Shown: piece by piece, positions 1-10,034 of the stretch
How positions within the stretch are numbered: the stretch's first letter is position 1
How the letters are laid out: each line of letters begins with the position of its first letter
From: Fidelibacterota bacterium
GTDB lineage: Bacteria > Fidelibacterota > Marinisomatia > SCGC-AAA003-L08 > TS1B11
Direction of reading: 5' to 3'
NCBI GenBank assembly: GCA_004124295.1
Contig: SCKI01000005.1
Location: 1-64,000 of the forward strand
Length of the DNA stretch: 64,000 bases
The notes under the pieces: generated by a model
What the model saw: the letters and a program-made list of their open reading frames with translations, nothing else
Databases searched by the model: none
What the model was told of the DNA's origin: nothing
Position numbers and translations under genes: made by a program

Positions 1-1281
1 CGCGACCAGCGTGGCCGGCGTGGCGGCCAGGGCTTGCCAGCGGCTGAGGTCGATGTGGGTGCCGATGGCGCCGGGCACCGAGGGGTCCGCCGCCACGCCC
101 TTGCCGTTCAGCGCGGTGGCGAGCACGCCGCTGAGCTTGAAGGCCGCGCTGGCATTGAAGACGCCGAAGGCCGGGCCATCCAGCGACGGGTTGTCGGGCA
201 GGTCGTAGTCCGGCGGGAAGAAGTTGAACACCGTGGCCGGGCTGTACACCGGCTGGCCCAGCGCGGCGGCTTGCGCGCGCAGCCAGACCCCATCGCTGCT
301 GCCGCCCAGGGCCCGCAGCAGATGTGTCAGCTGCACGATGGGCTCGCGCAGCTTGCCGAAGCGGGACGGCTGGGCCGGGTTCAGCGCCTCGGTATCGGTC
401 AGGATGGCGCGCCGCACGGCCTTCCTGTCGCCGCGCGGCCTCGCCACATAGGCGGGGCTGGGGTTGGCGGTGACGAGCTGCTGGATCAGCTGGCGCCCGA
501 TGAAGGGGCCGACATTGGGGTGGTTGAAGATGTTGTCCAGCGCCGCCTCCAGGTCGGCGCGCGCGCTCTGGCCGCCGGGCAGCACCACGCCGTTGAGCAG
601 CTTCTTGCTGCCGGTGTCGTGGTGATCCTCGAAGGCGATCATCGGCGCGTCGTAGTAGCTCGGGTTGCCGAAGCGGTTGCGGGTCGCGCCGGGCCGCGGG
701 GCATAGGTCCAGCCGGTGAAGGCGTGGGCAAAGCCCTCGACCGTGTCCTGGTCGTAGCTCGGGATCGGCTGGCCCTGGCCATCGAGCTTCTGGCTGCCAT
801 CGGGGTTGAGCTGCCACAGGCCGATGGTGAACAGCTGCAGCACCTCGCGGGCGTAGTATTCCAGAAAGTCCACCGCTTCGGCAAAATCGGCGTCGGCCTC
901 GATCCAGTTTTTGCCCGCCTCCAAAATCAGGGTGGCGACCGCCTGATCCCGCCTGGAACGCAGGGCCTCAGCGGCCTTGAGCAGGTACTGGGCCCGGTCC
1001 CCGGCAGAGGTGGAGCGCCAACTGCGGAAGGTCTCGGCTGCCAGGTCGATGGCCTCAGCGGCCTGTTCCCGGGTGGCCTTCTGGAAGACGGCCAGAACCT
1101 GATCCGGGTCCGCCGGATTGGTGCTGGCCAGCTTGGCCGGGTTGGTGTAGCTGCGGTCGCCGATTGCCAAGGCGTATTCCGTGCCGGCCTGGGACTGCAA
1201 TTTCTCCAGAGCCGATTGCACTGCCGATACCTCGGCGTCATCCTGGAACCGCCTGATGGGCATATTTGTGAAGGGGTTCAT
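1..1281 (-). CDS. PruA N-terminus fused in frame to DUF1800 (partial; probable assembly chimera)
   Basis: One uninterrupted minus-strand frame of 427 codons runs from ATG 1281 off the left edge. Residues 1 to about 145 read as delta-1-pyrroline-5-carboxylate dehydrogenase (PruA/RocA), the second step of proline degradation: NPFTNMPIRRF, INPA-like STNPADPDQV, and EADADFAEAVDFLEYYARE. From YAREVLQLFTIGL onwards the protein is a DUF1800-family protein (AFTGWTYAPR, NHPNVGPFIGRQLIQQLVT, NPSPAYV, AILTDTEALNP, FGKLREPIVQLTHLLRALGG). The switch falls in codons 832-855, where both families encode YAREVLQL. The aldehyde dehydrogenase catalytic Cys and Glu are absent. A further short gap in the DUF1800 part lies after SPAYVAR (about 436). 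A chimeric contig join at a shared k-mer is more likely than a natural fusion. An AAAGG lies 12 bases upstream of the ATG. Confidence 0.8.
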   Translation of the reverse strand, partial: MNPFTNMPIRRFQDDAEVSAVQSALEKLQSQAGTEYALAIGDRSYTNPAKLASTNPADPDQVLAVFQKATREQAAEAIDLAAETFRSWRSTSAGDRAQYLLKAAEALRSRRDQAVATLILEAGKNWIEADADFAEAVDFLEYYAREVLQLFTIGLWQLNPDGSQKLDGQGQPIPSYDQDTVEGFAHAFTGWTYAPRPGATRNRFGNPSYYDAPMIAFEDHHDTGSKKLLNGVVLPGGQSARADLEAALDNIFNHPNVGPFIGRQLIQQLVTANPSPAYVARPRGDRKAVRRAILTDTEALNPAQPSRFGKLREPIVQLTHLLRALGGSSDGVWLRAQAAALGQPVYSPATVFNFFPPDYDLPDNPSLDGPAFGVFNASAAFKLSGVLATALNGKGVAADPSVPGAIGTHIDLSRWQALAATPATLVA

Positions 1282-1390
1282 AATTTTGGGCAACCTTTCG
1301 GGGGCTGGATACGAATGCTCAAATGCGCCCTGTCAGCCTGGGAATTTAGGCAGCCGGTCGAAACCCTATCAAGGTGCAGGTGGCCGCCGG

Positions 1391-1783
1391 TCAGGCTTCG
1401 TCCAGCAGCGCCTCGACCTCGATTTCGATGAGCATATCCGGGTCGATAAGCCGGGCCACCTCCACCATGGCCGCGGCCGGGAGGAAGTCGCCGAAGAAAG
1501 CGGCATGGGCCCGGCCATACTCAGCCCAGCGGGTGATGTCGGTGACGTACATGCGGGTCCGCACAATGTGCTCGGGCCTGGCGCCAAGGTCGGCCAGGGC
1601 GGCGGCGATGATCTCCAGGCAGCGCCGGGTCTGCGCTTCCGCATCGCCAGGGGCCAGTACGCTGCCGTCATCCGCCAGCGGAGCCGTGCCGGACACATAA
1701 ATGTGATCGCCGGAACGGAGGGCCCGGCAGTAGCCTACCTGGGCTTCCCAGGGGGCCCCGCTTGAGGTGCGTTTGACGGCCAT
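1391..1783 (-). CDS. RidA/YjgF-family protein
   Basis: A 130-residue protein of the Rid (YjgF/YER057c/UK114) family, whose best-known members hydrolyse reactive enamines/imines made by PLP enzymes; many subfamilies are uncharacterised. Visible family features are the N-terminal strand ending in GYCRALRSGDHIYVSGTAP, the paired helix QTRRCLEIIAAALADLGA, and VRTRMYVTDI. The last strand IEIEVEALL is usual, and the length is typical. The start at 1783 is chosen over a longer in-frame extension because GGAGGA sits about 10 bases upstream. The C-terminal part lacks the RAAVGV-type arginine motif of archetypal RidA (here PAAAMVEVARL), so it is a divergent subfamily. It lies downstream of the chimeric pruA fragment on no obvious shared operon (110-base gap). 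Confidence 0.85.
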   Translation of the reverse strand: MAVKRTSSGAPWEAQVGYCRALRSGDHIYVSGTAPLADDGSVLAPGDAEAQTRRCLEIIAAALADLGARPEHIVRTRMYVTDITRWAEYGRAHAAFFGDFLPAAAMVEVARLIDPDMLIEIEVEALLDEA

Positions 1784-2018
1784 AGGCAGAATCCTCCGCG
1801 GTGACAGGCCAACACCAATGCTGGACTTGATTGAAGCTACCGTTGGGGCCGGCACCTATCAATAGCCGACTGCCCGGGGCGTGGCCGGCCGGGGATACTT
1901 GCAAAAGGCACCCCAGCGCCGTAAGGTTGGCCCGGTCGGCAGCCGGGTGGTTCAGAAACGGCTGTTATCCCGGGGCGTGACCGGCGTCAGGCAGCACTCT
2001 CGCAGACGGGGAAATTGA

Positions 2019-2591
2019 ATGATGAAATCTCGACTACTCACGGTTCTTCTGCTCGCGGGACTGCTGGCCGCCTGCAGCCGCCGGACCGTGGAGGAGAACA
2101 TGCCAAGCGCGTCTGCCCGAACTGTTGCCGGACAGTATCAATTTGATTTTTGGCTCGGCTCCTGGGAACTGACGTGGGGCGACAGCGGCAGGGGCACCAA
2201 CGAAGTCAGCGTCATTCTGGACAGCATGGTGATCCTGGAAAACTTCGACGGCCAGCCATCCATCCGTCTGCAGGGCAGGAGCGTATCCAGCTATAACGTG
2301 CCCAAGAGTCAGTGGCAACAGACCTGGGTGGACAATCAGGGAGACTATCTTGATTTCGATGGCGGTTTCGAGGATGGCCGGATGATCCTGGCCCGGGATG
2401 CCGTTAACCCGCAAGGTGAGCCGATCCGGCAAAGGATGGTCTGGCATAACATCGGCGCCGAATCCTTCGACTGGAACTGGGAGGCCTCTCTGGACGGCGG
2501 CAAGACATGGCAAGTGAACTGGCAGATTCACTATCAAAGGAGCCGTGAGGGCGGGGAGCCAGGGCAGGATGGGTACGGAATCAGTCAGTAA
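2019..2591 (+). CDS. Lipoprotein with DUF1579-like fold
   Basis: A 190-residue predicted lipoprotein. Residues 1-20 form a signal peptide (MMKSR followed by a leucine-rich stretch) ending in the lipobox LLAAC, so Cys20 would be lipidated. The mature part begins QYQFDFWLGSWELTW, which resembles the opening strand of DUF1579/THAP4-like beta-barrels, and goes on with alternating beta strands and conserved Trp residues (WQQTWVDNQGDY, VWHNIGAESFDWNW). Function is unknown; the fold assignment is a pattern match only. Its 3' end overlaps the next gene by 23 bases, suggesting co-transcription. ATG 2019 and 2022 are alternative starts; no strong Shine-Dalgarno is seen. Confidence 0.65.
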   Translation: MMKSRLLTVLLLAGLLAACSRRTVEENMPSASARTVAGQYQFDFWLGSWELTWGDSGRGTNEVSVILDSMVILENFDGQPSIRLQGRSVSSYNVPKSQWQQTWVDNQGDYLDFDGGFEDGRMILARDAVNPQGEPIRQRMVWHNIGAESFDWNWEASLDGGKTWQVNWQIHYQRSREGGEPGQDGYGISQ

Positions 2592-3060
2592 TCCAGACCA
2601 CTACATGTCGCTGGCGATAGAGAACTGCCGGACCGGCTTCGCTGCCGGCGACGGCGGACCCTTTGGCGCCTGCATCGTACGGGATGGTGAGGTGATTGCC
2701 ACCAGCCACAACACCGTGCTGCGGGACAACGATCCCACAGCCCACGCCGAGATCAACGCGATCCGGCAAGCCGCCCGGCACCTGCGCCACTGGGACCTCT
2801 CGGCCTGCGAGATATACTCCACCACCGAACCGTGCCCGATGTGTTTTTCCGCCATTCACTGGTCGCGCATCGGCGTCATATATATGGGCACCCGCATCGC
2901 CGATGTGGCTGCCCTGGGATTCAGTGAATTACCGGTCTCCAACGAGCTGCTCAACGAGCTGGGCCGGTTGAAAATCAGGCTGGTGGCGGGGGTTGCGGAA
3001 GCGGCCTGCCGGCGGTTGCTGGCCGACTGGCAGGGGCAGTCCCAGGCGACGGCCTACTGA
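2569..3060 (+). CDS. Nucleoside/guanine deaminase (cytidine deaminase superfamily)
   Basis: A 163-residue zinc-dependent deaminase. The catalytic signature is complete: HAEINAI (zinc ligand His plus proton-shuttle Glu) and TTEPCPMCFSAI (two zinc-binding Cys). N-terminal GDGGPFGACIVRDGEVIATSHN and the C-terminal order match the GuaD-like/tRNA-adenosine-deaminase-like branch; guanine deamination to xanthine is the best guess, but TadA-like or other nucleobase activity cannot be excluded. ATG 2569 is preferred over the upstream GTG 2545 because GGGGAG lies 11 bases before it and because relatives start near this point. It overlaps the lipoprotein gene and converges with apaG 4 bases after its stop. 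Confidence 0.85.
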   Translation: MGTESVSNPDHYMSLAIENCRTGFAAGDGGPFGACIVRDGEVIATSHNTVLRDNDPTAHAEINAIRQAARHLRHWDLSACEIYSTTEPCPMCFSAIHWSRIGVIYMGTRIADVAALGFSELPVSNELLNELGRLKIRLVAGVAEAACRRLLADWQGQSQATAY

Positions 3061-3064
3061 GCGG

Positions 3065-3472
3065 TCAGTTCCGGGCGCCGGGCACAACCAGCGGGAAGGC
3101 CGGTATCGCCACGTCGAAGAATTTGCCCTCAACCGTGACCATCTGATAGGTCCCTTGCATGCTGCCAACTTCGGTGGGCAGCGGGCAGAAGCTCGAATAG
3201 GTGTGGGCCCGGCCGGGCAGAATCGTCGGCTGCTCGCCAATCACACCGGCCCCCCGTACCTCTTCCACCTGGCCGTGGCCGTCCGTAATGCGCCAGTGCC
3301 GGCGCAGCAGCTGCACTACCTCACTGCCTTCGTTGATGATGGTAATCTGGTAACTGTGCAGGTGCTGGCCGGGAAAGGCCGGCAGGGAGTGTCCCAGGTA
3401 GGACGGCGCCACCCGGACACGGATATTGCGGGTTACGGCCTCATAGGTCGGGCCACTTGAGGTTTCGCTCAC
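3065..3472 (-). CDS. apaG: ApaG-domain protein
   Basis: A 135-residue ApaG protein, a fibronectin-III-like beta sandwich historically linked to Co2+/Mg2+ resistance and diadenosine tetraphosphate levels; its biochemical role is unsettled. The family pattern is clear: VTRNIRVRVAPSYLGHS, HSYQITIINEGSEVVQLLRRHWRITDGHG, VEEVRGAGVIGEQPTILPG, YSSFCPLPTEVGSMQGTYQM. It is full length. It stands alone between a convergent deaminase gene and the RND exporter gene, which is 63 bases upstream on the same strand. Confidence 0.93.
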   Translation of the reverse strand: MSETSSGPTYEAVTRNIRVRVAPSYLGHSLPAFPGQHLHSYQITIINEGSEVVQLLRRHWRITDGHGQVEEVRGAGVIGEQPTILPGRAHTYSSFCPLPTEVGSMQGTYQMVTVEGKFFDVAIPAFPLVVPGARN

Positions 3473-3535
3473 TGCCGCTGCCTGGAAATTGGGTTGCTCA
3501 TCACGTCTATATCAGTCGTGGATAAACTTAGACCG

Positions 3536-5821
3536 TCAATCCTCGCGGGCGGTGACATTTCCGGCCACCCCAGGCACAGGCGGGCGGAAGGCCAGAATCA
3601 GTACCGGCAACAGGGTCACGCTGGCCAACAGGGCGATGAGCAGGATCAGCCCGGCCAGCAGGCCGAACTGGGACTGGGGCAGGAATTTCGAGAAAAGCAA
3701 CACGCTGAAACCCAGCAGCAAAACGGCGGTGGTACTGATGATGGCCTTGCCGGTGGTGACCAGAGTTTCGTTGATGGCGGCCCGGTAGTGCCCCCCCAGT
3801 CGGGCCATTTCCTGGCGGAAGCGCACCAGGAAATGGATGGTGTCGTCCACGGCGATGCCGAAGGCCACGGCAAAAATCATCACCGTCGTGGGGCGCAACT
3901 TGATGCCGATCAGGCCCATGAATCCCACCACCGCCAGCAGCGGCAGCACATTGGGCAGGACTGAGAGCAGGGCCAGGCGCAGCGAGCGGAACAACAGGGT
4001 CATGGCCGCAAGGATGATCAGAAAGGCCAGCATGAAGCTGGTGGTCATGCTGCGGACGATATGGTCGTTGGTGCGCAGGGCCAGGAAGGTGGTCCCGGTG
4101 ATCTGGACCGTCTGCCCGGCCGGCAGGTGCTCCTGGACCCAGCCGGCGATGGCAGCCCTGAGTTCATCGGCCTGCTCGGAATGGATATTGCCCACCCGGG
4201 CCGAGATGCGGCCCTTGCGCAGCAGCGGATCGGCGAATGCGGCCAGCAGGTCCGGGTCCAGCAGTTCCAGCAGGTCGCGCGCGGCGGCGCTCCGGGTGGG
4301 CAGGCTGTCCTGGCCGCTGCCGAAAAATTTATTGGCCAGCGCCAAGTGGTCGGTGAGGGAGGTGACCGCAGTGACGGACGGCTGGCCGGCCAGGAACTGC
4401 TGCAGGGCGGCCATGTGGAGCAAGTTGTCCACCTCTCCCAAGCCCCCGGCCTGGCCGCTGTCGTAGATGACCTCCAACGGCAGGATCTCCATCATCCGGT
4501 CGCCGACGAAGCGATAATCGGTGTAGATTTTCTCCCCGGAACGGATATCGTCCAGCACACCGGCCTGGGTACTGATGCGCCCGATCCCCACCAGCGAGAC
4601 CAGCAACAGCGCGGCAAAGGCGCCCAGAATGGCGTAAGGCCGGTGTTCGACCCAGTGGCTCAGCCGTCTGGCAGCCCGCAGGCGGACCCCGGCGGCGTGG
4701 CGCTCCAGTGCGGCCCGACCGGGCACCGGCGTCAACGCCAGCATTGAAGGTATGACCAGCAGGGTGACCACAAACATCAACACCACGCCGATAGCCAGCG
4801 CAATGCCGAACTGCTTGACGATGAGCACGTTGGTGGTCACCAGCGAGAGAAAGCCGACAGCGGTGGTGAAGCTGGTCAGGAGCAGGGCGCCGCCGATGCG
4901 CTGAAATATCTCTTCCAGGGCCTCCCTGAGGCGCAGCCCCTGGCCCAGCAGTTCATAATACTTTACCATGATATGGATCGAGTCGGAGATGCCCACGATC
5001 AGCAGCAGGTTGAAGGTGAGATAGGAAACGATATTGATGGTGTAGCCCAACAGGGCCATGATGCCCGCCACCCATATCAGGGTGATACCGATCGCCACCA
5101 GAGGATAGATCAGGGCCCGAGGCTGCCGGAACATGGCATATAGCACGATCAATGCGAGCACCATCGCCACCGGCAGGAACAGCCGCTGTTCACGCTGCAT
5201 GGCCTCCACGTAGCGGGTCCTGAGCACCGGCAGGCCGGCATCGTACCAGGTCCAGGGGGTGCCGCTACGCAGCGAATCGAGCTGGGCAATGAGAATTTGC
5301 CGGTCGTCGTGGGTGTTGAATTCATCGGCCAGATCAAGGAGCAGCCCCCCCAGGGTGCCGTCGCCGGAAATCAGCGCCCGGCCGTACAGGGGATGGCCCT
5401 GCAGTTCGACCTTGCGGAGCTCGACCTCGCTCTGCGGCAGACCGGGCGGGAAGTAGTCGTCGATCTGCACCACCCCGTCCGCCAGGCTGAGGCGTTCGAT
5501 GTTGGCCAGGGAATAGACCGACTCGAGACTTTCCAGCTCCTCCAGCCGGTCGGTGAGCTCCCTGAGCAGGGCCATGTTTTCCGGTGACAGGGGATCGCCC
5601 GCTTCGTAGACAAGCAGGATCAGGTCGTCATCGGAAACGAAATCCTCGCGGAACCGGAAGTAGGCTTCCTTCTCCGGATCACGCTCCGGAAAAAGCTGCT
5701 CGATGCTGAAATCGATGGCCAGATGCGGAATCTGGGTGGCCAGGGCCAGGGTGATGGCGGCGATAACGGCCAGCACCGTCCAGGGACGCCGGACGACCTG
5801 CCGAACCAGGCGGCGCAGCAT
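3536..5821 (-). CDS. RND/MMPL-family exporter (HpnN-like)
   Basis: A 761-residue inner-membrane transporter of the RND superfamily, in the MMPL/predicted-exporter branch that includes HpnN. Architecture is the duplicated RND plan: TM1 at about residues 14-32, a large periplasmic loop (about 35-205), five TM segments (about 207-370), TM7 (about 395-413), a second loop, and five more TM segments (about 590-750). Within the second bundle the sequence FAVAFGIAVDDTIHFLVRFR carries the acidic pair expected of the proton relay; the first bundle has LLIVGISDSIHIMVKYYE. Substrate is unknown; lipid or hopanoid export is only a family-level possibility. No membrane-fusion protein or TolC-like partner is nearby. 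It follows the Na+/solute symporter gene by 33 bases. Confidence 0.85.
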   Translation of the reverse strand: MLRRLVRQVVRRPWTVLAVIAAITLALATQIPHLAIDFSIEQLFPERDPEKEAYFRFREDFVSDDDLILLVYEAGDPLSPENMALLRELTDRLEELESLESVYSLANIERLSLADGVVQIDDYFPPGLPQSEVELRKVELQGHPLYGRALISGDGTLGGLLLDLADEFNTHDDRQILIAQLDSLRSGTPWTWYDAGLPVLRTRYVEAMQREQRLFLPVAMVLALIVLYAMFRQPRALIYPLVAIGITLIWVAGIMALLGYTINIVSYLTFNLLLIVGISDSIHIMVKYYELLGQGLRLREALEEIFQRIGGALLLTSFTTAVGFLSLVTTNVLIVKQFGIALAIGVVLMFVVTLLVIPSMLALTPVPGRAALERHAAGVRLRAARRLSHWVEHRPYAILGAFAALLLVSLVGIGRISTQAGVLDDIRSGEKIYTDYRFVGDRMMEILPLEVIYDSGQAGGLGEVDNLLHMAALQQFLAGQPSVTAVTSLTDHLALANKFFGSGQDSLPTRSAAARDLLELLDPDLLAAFADPLLRKGRISARVGNIHSEQADELRAAIAGWVQEHLPAGQTVQITGTTFLALRTNDHIVRSMTTSFMLAFLIILAAMTLLFRSLRLALLSVLPNVLPLLAVVGFMGLIGIKLRPTTVMIFAVAFGIAVDDTIHFLVRFRQEMARLGGHYRAAINETLVTTGKAIISTTAVLLLGFSVLLFSKFLPQSQFGLLAGLILLIALLASVTLLPVLILAFRPPVPGVAGNVTARED

Positions 5822-5854
5822 GATTCGCTCCTCTACCGGCCAGACCTGCCCCGG

Positions 5855-7291
5855 TCAGGCAGTCCCGGCGGTTGGGGTCGTGGGCTGCGGGCTCTTGAGG
5901 TAGCTCAGCGCCACCAGCAACAGAATGGAGCTGGCCGCCGCCGGATAGACGGCCTCCCAGCCGAAGAGAAGTTCGCCGGTGAACTTGCGGGCCAGCTCCC
6001 AGGCGATAGTGACGCCGGCGCCAGCCAGGACCGATGCGAAAGCCGCCCTGGCATTGGCCCGGGGCCAGACGAACCCGGCGATAAGGGCCGGTGTGATGGA
6101 GGCGCCGTACACGGTGTAGGCGGCGAAGGCGGCCGTGAGAATCGAGGGGAAGAAACGGATCATGCTGAAGGCCAGGATACCGAACACGACCACCGCGATG
6201 CGGCTCACCAATAGCAATTGCTTGCCGCTGGCCTCAGGGCGGAAAAAGCGGCCGTACAGGTCGGTGGCGATAATGTTGGCCGGTACCAGCAGAAAGGAGT
6301 CGGCGGTAGAGATGATGATGGAGAGGATCGCCGCCAGTAGAAAGGCGCCGATCCAGAACGGCACCGCCTGATGGGCCACCAGGATCAGGATACGGGCGGC
6401 CTCGTCCCCTGACAGGCCGGGGAAATGGACCGAGGCGAAGAAACCGAGCGTAACGATGAGCACTTCGATAATGATCACGCCGATTATCCAGCCTGCCACC
6501 GCCTTTTCCGCATGGCCGCCGTCTTTGGCCGCCAGGAGCCGCTGGTACATATTTGCGTCACCCATCAGCAGCAGCAGGGTGGGGATAAACAGGGCCAGCA
6601 TACTTTTGAAGCCCATGGCTCCGAACAACTCCCACTTGATCTCCGGCACAGTCGCCAGCACCGCTTCATAGCCGCCGATGGCGCTCAGCACAAAGGGGAT
6701 GGCCAGGGCCAGTCCCAGCATGGCCACAATGCCGTTGAGCACGTCGGTATAGACCACCGACAGCAGGCCGGCCATGGCGGTGTAGATAATGGTGAACGTG
6801 GCGATAATGATCATACCCAGGGTCATGTTGCTCATACCGGCGATGATGGGATCAGTACCGGCGATGATCTCAAAAACCAGGCCGCCGCCCCGGAACTGGT
6901 AGCTGACAATGGTGAGGTAGGCGATAATGGTGGTCAGGGAAGCGAGCACGCCGGTCTTGGCATCGAACCGCTTTTCCAGTATCTGGGGCACGGAGGAGGC
7001 CCCCACGGCGCGGATTTTGCGGGCAATAAAATAGATCAGCAGGATACCGAGCCAGGCGCCGCTGGAGGCCCACAGCGCGGCCCAACCGTTTTCGTAGCCC
7101 AGCCGTCCGTTGTTGAACACCGACCCGGAGCCGGTCCAGGTGGCCAGCAGGGTGCCCACCAGGATGGGCCAGGTGAGGCTGCGGCCGCCGACGGCAAAGT
7201 CTTCCGCGCTGTGGACCTGCTTGCGCTTCACCAGGCCCACGCTGATCAGTACCGCCAGGTAAACCATGACAACGATGAGGTATCCGGACAT
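5855..7291 (-). CDS. Sodium:solute symporter (SSS family)
   Basis: A 478-residue secondary transporter of the solute:sodium symporter family with about 13 TM segments beginning at residue 3. Family marks include VKRKQVHSAEDFAVGGRSLTWPILVGTLLATWTGSGSVFNN in TM1-TM2, YTAMAGLLSVVYTDVLNGIVA in the core and SIIISTADSFLLVPANIIATDLYGR near TM8, where the paired Ser/Asp normally help bind Na+. The substrate cannot be read from sequence. ATG 7291 is chosen over an upstream in-frame start at 7351 because AGGGAA lies at the right distance and the protein then starts directly in TM1. It probably shares an operon with the RND exporter downstream and lies 69 bases after the aminotransferase gene. Confidence 0.88.
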   Translation of the reverse strand: MSGYLIVVMVYLAVLISVGLVKRKQVHSAEDFAVGGRSLTWPILVGTLLATWTGSGSVFNNGRLGYENGWAALWASSGAWLGILLIYFIARKIRAVGASSVPQILEKRFDAKTGVLASLTTIIAYLTIVSYQFRGGGLVFEIIAGTDPIIAGMSNMTLGMIIIATFTIIYTAMAGLLSVVYTDVLNGIVAMLGLALAIPFVLSAIGGYEAVLATVPEIKWELFGAMGFKSMLALFIPTLLLLMGDANMYQRLLAAKDGGHAEKAVAGWIIGVIIIEVLIVTLGFFASVHFPGLSGDEAARILILVAHQAVPFWIGAFLLAAILSIIISTADSFLLVPANIIATDLYGRFFRPEASGKQLLLVSRIAVVVFGILAFSMIRFFPSILTAAFAAYTVYGASITPALIAGFVWPRANARAAFASVLAGAGVTIAWELARKFTGELLFGWEAVYPAAASSILLLVALSYLKSPQPTTPTAGTA

Positions 7292-7360
7292 AAGATTCCC
7301 TGTTAAATGATGGTAAATGGAGCCGGGCGGCCATGCTGCCCGAAGCCGCACTGCGGCAAG

Positions 7361-8527
7361 TTACAGCTGCTGCACCCCGTCTTGGATGCGCTCCAGGGCC
7401 AGTTGGAGGTTGTCGATGGAGTTGGCGTAGGAGAGCCGGATGTAGCCTTCGCCCAGCTCGCCGAAGGAAGTGCCGGTGAGGGTCGCCACGCCGCATTCCT
7501 CCAGAAAGTAGGTTTCCAGCTGCTTGCTGCTGCGGCCCAGGGCAGTGATGTTGGGGAACACGTAGAAGGCTCCCTGGGGCTTACGGCAAGTGATGCCCTC
7601 GATGGCGTTCAGGCCTTCCACGATAAAGTCCCGCCGGCGTTTGAACTCGGCCACCATCTTGCCCACCTCGTCCTGGGGCCCCTGCAACGCCTCCACTCCC
7701 GCCAGCTGCGTAAAACTGGCCGTGCACGAGTTGCTGTTGGTCATCAGCCGCCCCACCCAGAAGGCCACCTCCTCCGGCATCACGCCGTAGCCCAGCCGCC
7801 AGCCGGTCATGGCGTAGGTCTTGGAAAAGCCGTCCAGCAGGATCAACCGGTCCGCCATGCCTGGAACCGAGAGCAGGGAGGCATGGGTCTGGTCGTAGAT
7901 TATGCGCGAATAGATTTCGTCCGCCAGGATCATGAAGTCGTGCTCCCGGGCTAACTCCCCGATGCGCCCCAGCAGGGTCTCGTCCAGTACCCCGCCGGTG
8001 GGGTTGGCCGGCGAGTTGAGGATCAGCAGTTTCGTGCGGGCCGTCACCAGGCTGGCCAGCTCGTCGATATCGATGCTGAAGTCGGCCGCTTCCCGGATCG
8101 GCAGCGCCACCGCCTTGGCCCCCACCCAGTTGATGACCGACGCATAGATGGGAAAGCCGGGATTGGGGTAGATCACCTCGTCGCCGGGGTTGACCAGGGC
8201 CAGCAGGGAGAAGAAGATGATCGGCTTGCCGCCCGGCGTCACCACCACCTGCTCCGGCGTTACGGCTGTGCCCCGGGTCCGTTCTATCTCGGCAGCGATG
8301 GCCTGGCGCAGCTCGGGCAGCCCTGCGGAAGGGCCGTAGTGGGTATGGCCGTTATCCAGGGCCTGTTTGCCGGCGGCGCGGATATTGGCCGGCGTGTCGA
8401 AATCTGGCTCGCCGATTTCCAGGTGCACGATATGGCGGCCCTGGGCCTCCAGCTGGCGGGCCCGGCCCAACACCTCGAAGGCGGTTTCCGTGCCCAGCCG
8501 GGACATACTGTCTGCGATCTGAATCAT
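7361..8527 (-). CDS. Class I/II PLP aminotransferase
   Basis: A 388-residue fold-type I aminotransferase. Visible landmarks are HLEIGEPDFDTP, YGPSAGLPELRQAIA, the phosphate/ring contact NSPANPTGG, ADEIYSRIIYD, and the PLP-binding lysine in DGFSKTYAMTGWRLGY. The C-terminal substrate arginine appears in EGYIRLSYA. It belongs to the AspC/AlaA-like subgroup; aspartate, alanine or aromatic specificity cannot be decided. The gene starts a minus-strand unit divergent from the dicarboxylate/amino-acid symporter, with 216 bases between them that carry no clear promoter beyond weak -10-like boxes. Confidence 0.93.
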   Translation of the reverse strand: MIQIADSMSRLGTETAFEVLGRARQLEAQGRHIVHLEIGEPDFDTPANIRAAGKQALDNGHTHYGPSAGLPELRQAIAAEIERTRGTAVTPEQVVVTPGGKPIIFFSLLALVNPGDEVIYPNPGFPIYASVINWVGAKAVALPIREAADFSIDIDELASLVTARTKLLILNSPANPTGGVLDETLLGRIGELAREHDFMILADEIYSRIIYDQTHASLLSVPGMADRLILLDGFSKTYAMTGWRLGYGVMPEEVAFWVGRLMTNSNSCTASFTQLAGVEALQGPQDEVGKMVAEFKRRRDFIVEGLNAIEGITCRKPQGAFYVFPNITALGRSSKQLETYFLEECGVATLTGTSFGELGEGYIRLSYANSIDNLQLALERIQDGVQQL

Positions 8528-8743
8528 CAGCTAATGGGTGCCTTCCCTGGGGGCGTTCAGCCCGGCACAATTTAAGCCGCCGGAAAGGTCTGCGCACACC
8601 CCCCGTCAACGGAACCGGCCGACCGGCATAATCCCTCTGCATTGTCCCGCTGCCCAGCTTTGGTTATATTCCCCGGCCTCGGCCGCAGACCATCTGCTCT
8701 TGTGCCGGCCAATCGGATGACACATCATTAACCGGGGAGTGAC

Positions 8744-9967
<1,224 letters not shown>

Positions 9968-9999
9968 GGCGCCGGTCTATCGGCAAAGGCCGGTTGTGC

Positions 10000-10028
10000 T
10001 TGACGGTGAAGATCGGGCAGACTAACTT
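10000..10028 (+). promoter_or_regulatory. Sigma-70-type promoter of the structured RNA
   Basis: TTGACG at 10000-10005 and TAACTT at 10023-10028 are separated by exactly 17 bases. Transcription would start near 10035, just before the paired elements of the RNA. No coding sequence follows on this strand, so the promoter appears to serve a non-coding transcript. The same -10 hexamer occurs in the exopolysaccharide promoter at 41815. Confidence 0.65.
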
Positions 10029-10034
10029 GAGCGT

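Noticed and set aside
34-1431. A 465-codon open frame on the plus strand
   Set aside because: It is antisense to the PruA/DUF1800 frame and lacks any family motif; GC-rich coding DNA produces such long antisense frames.
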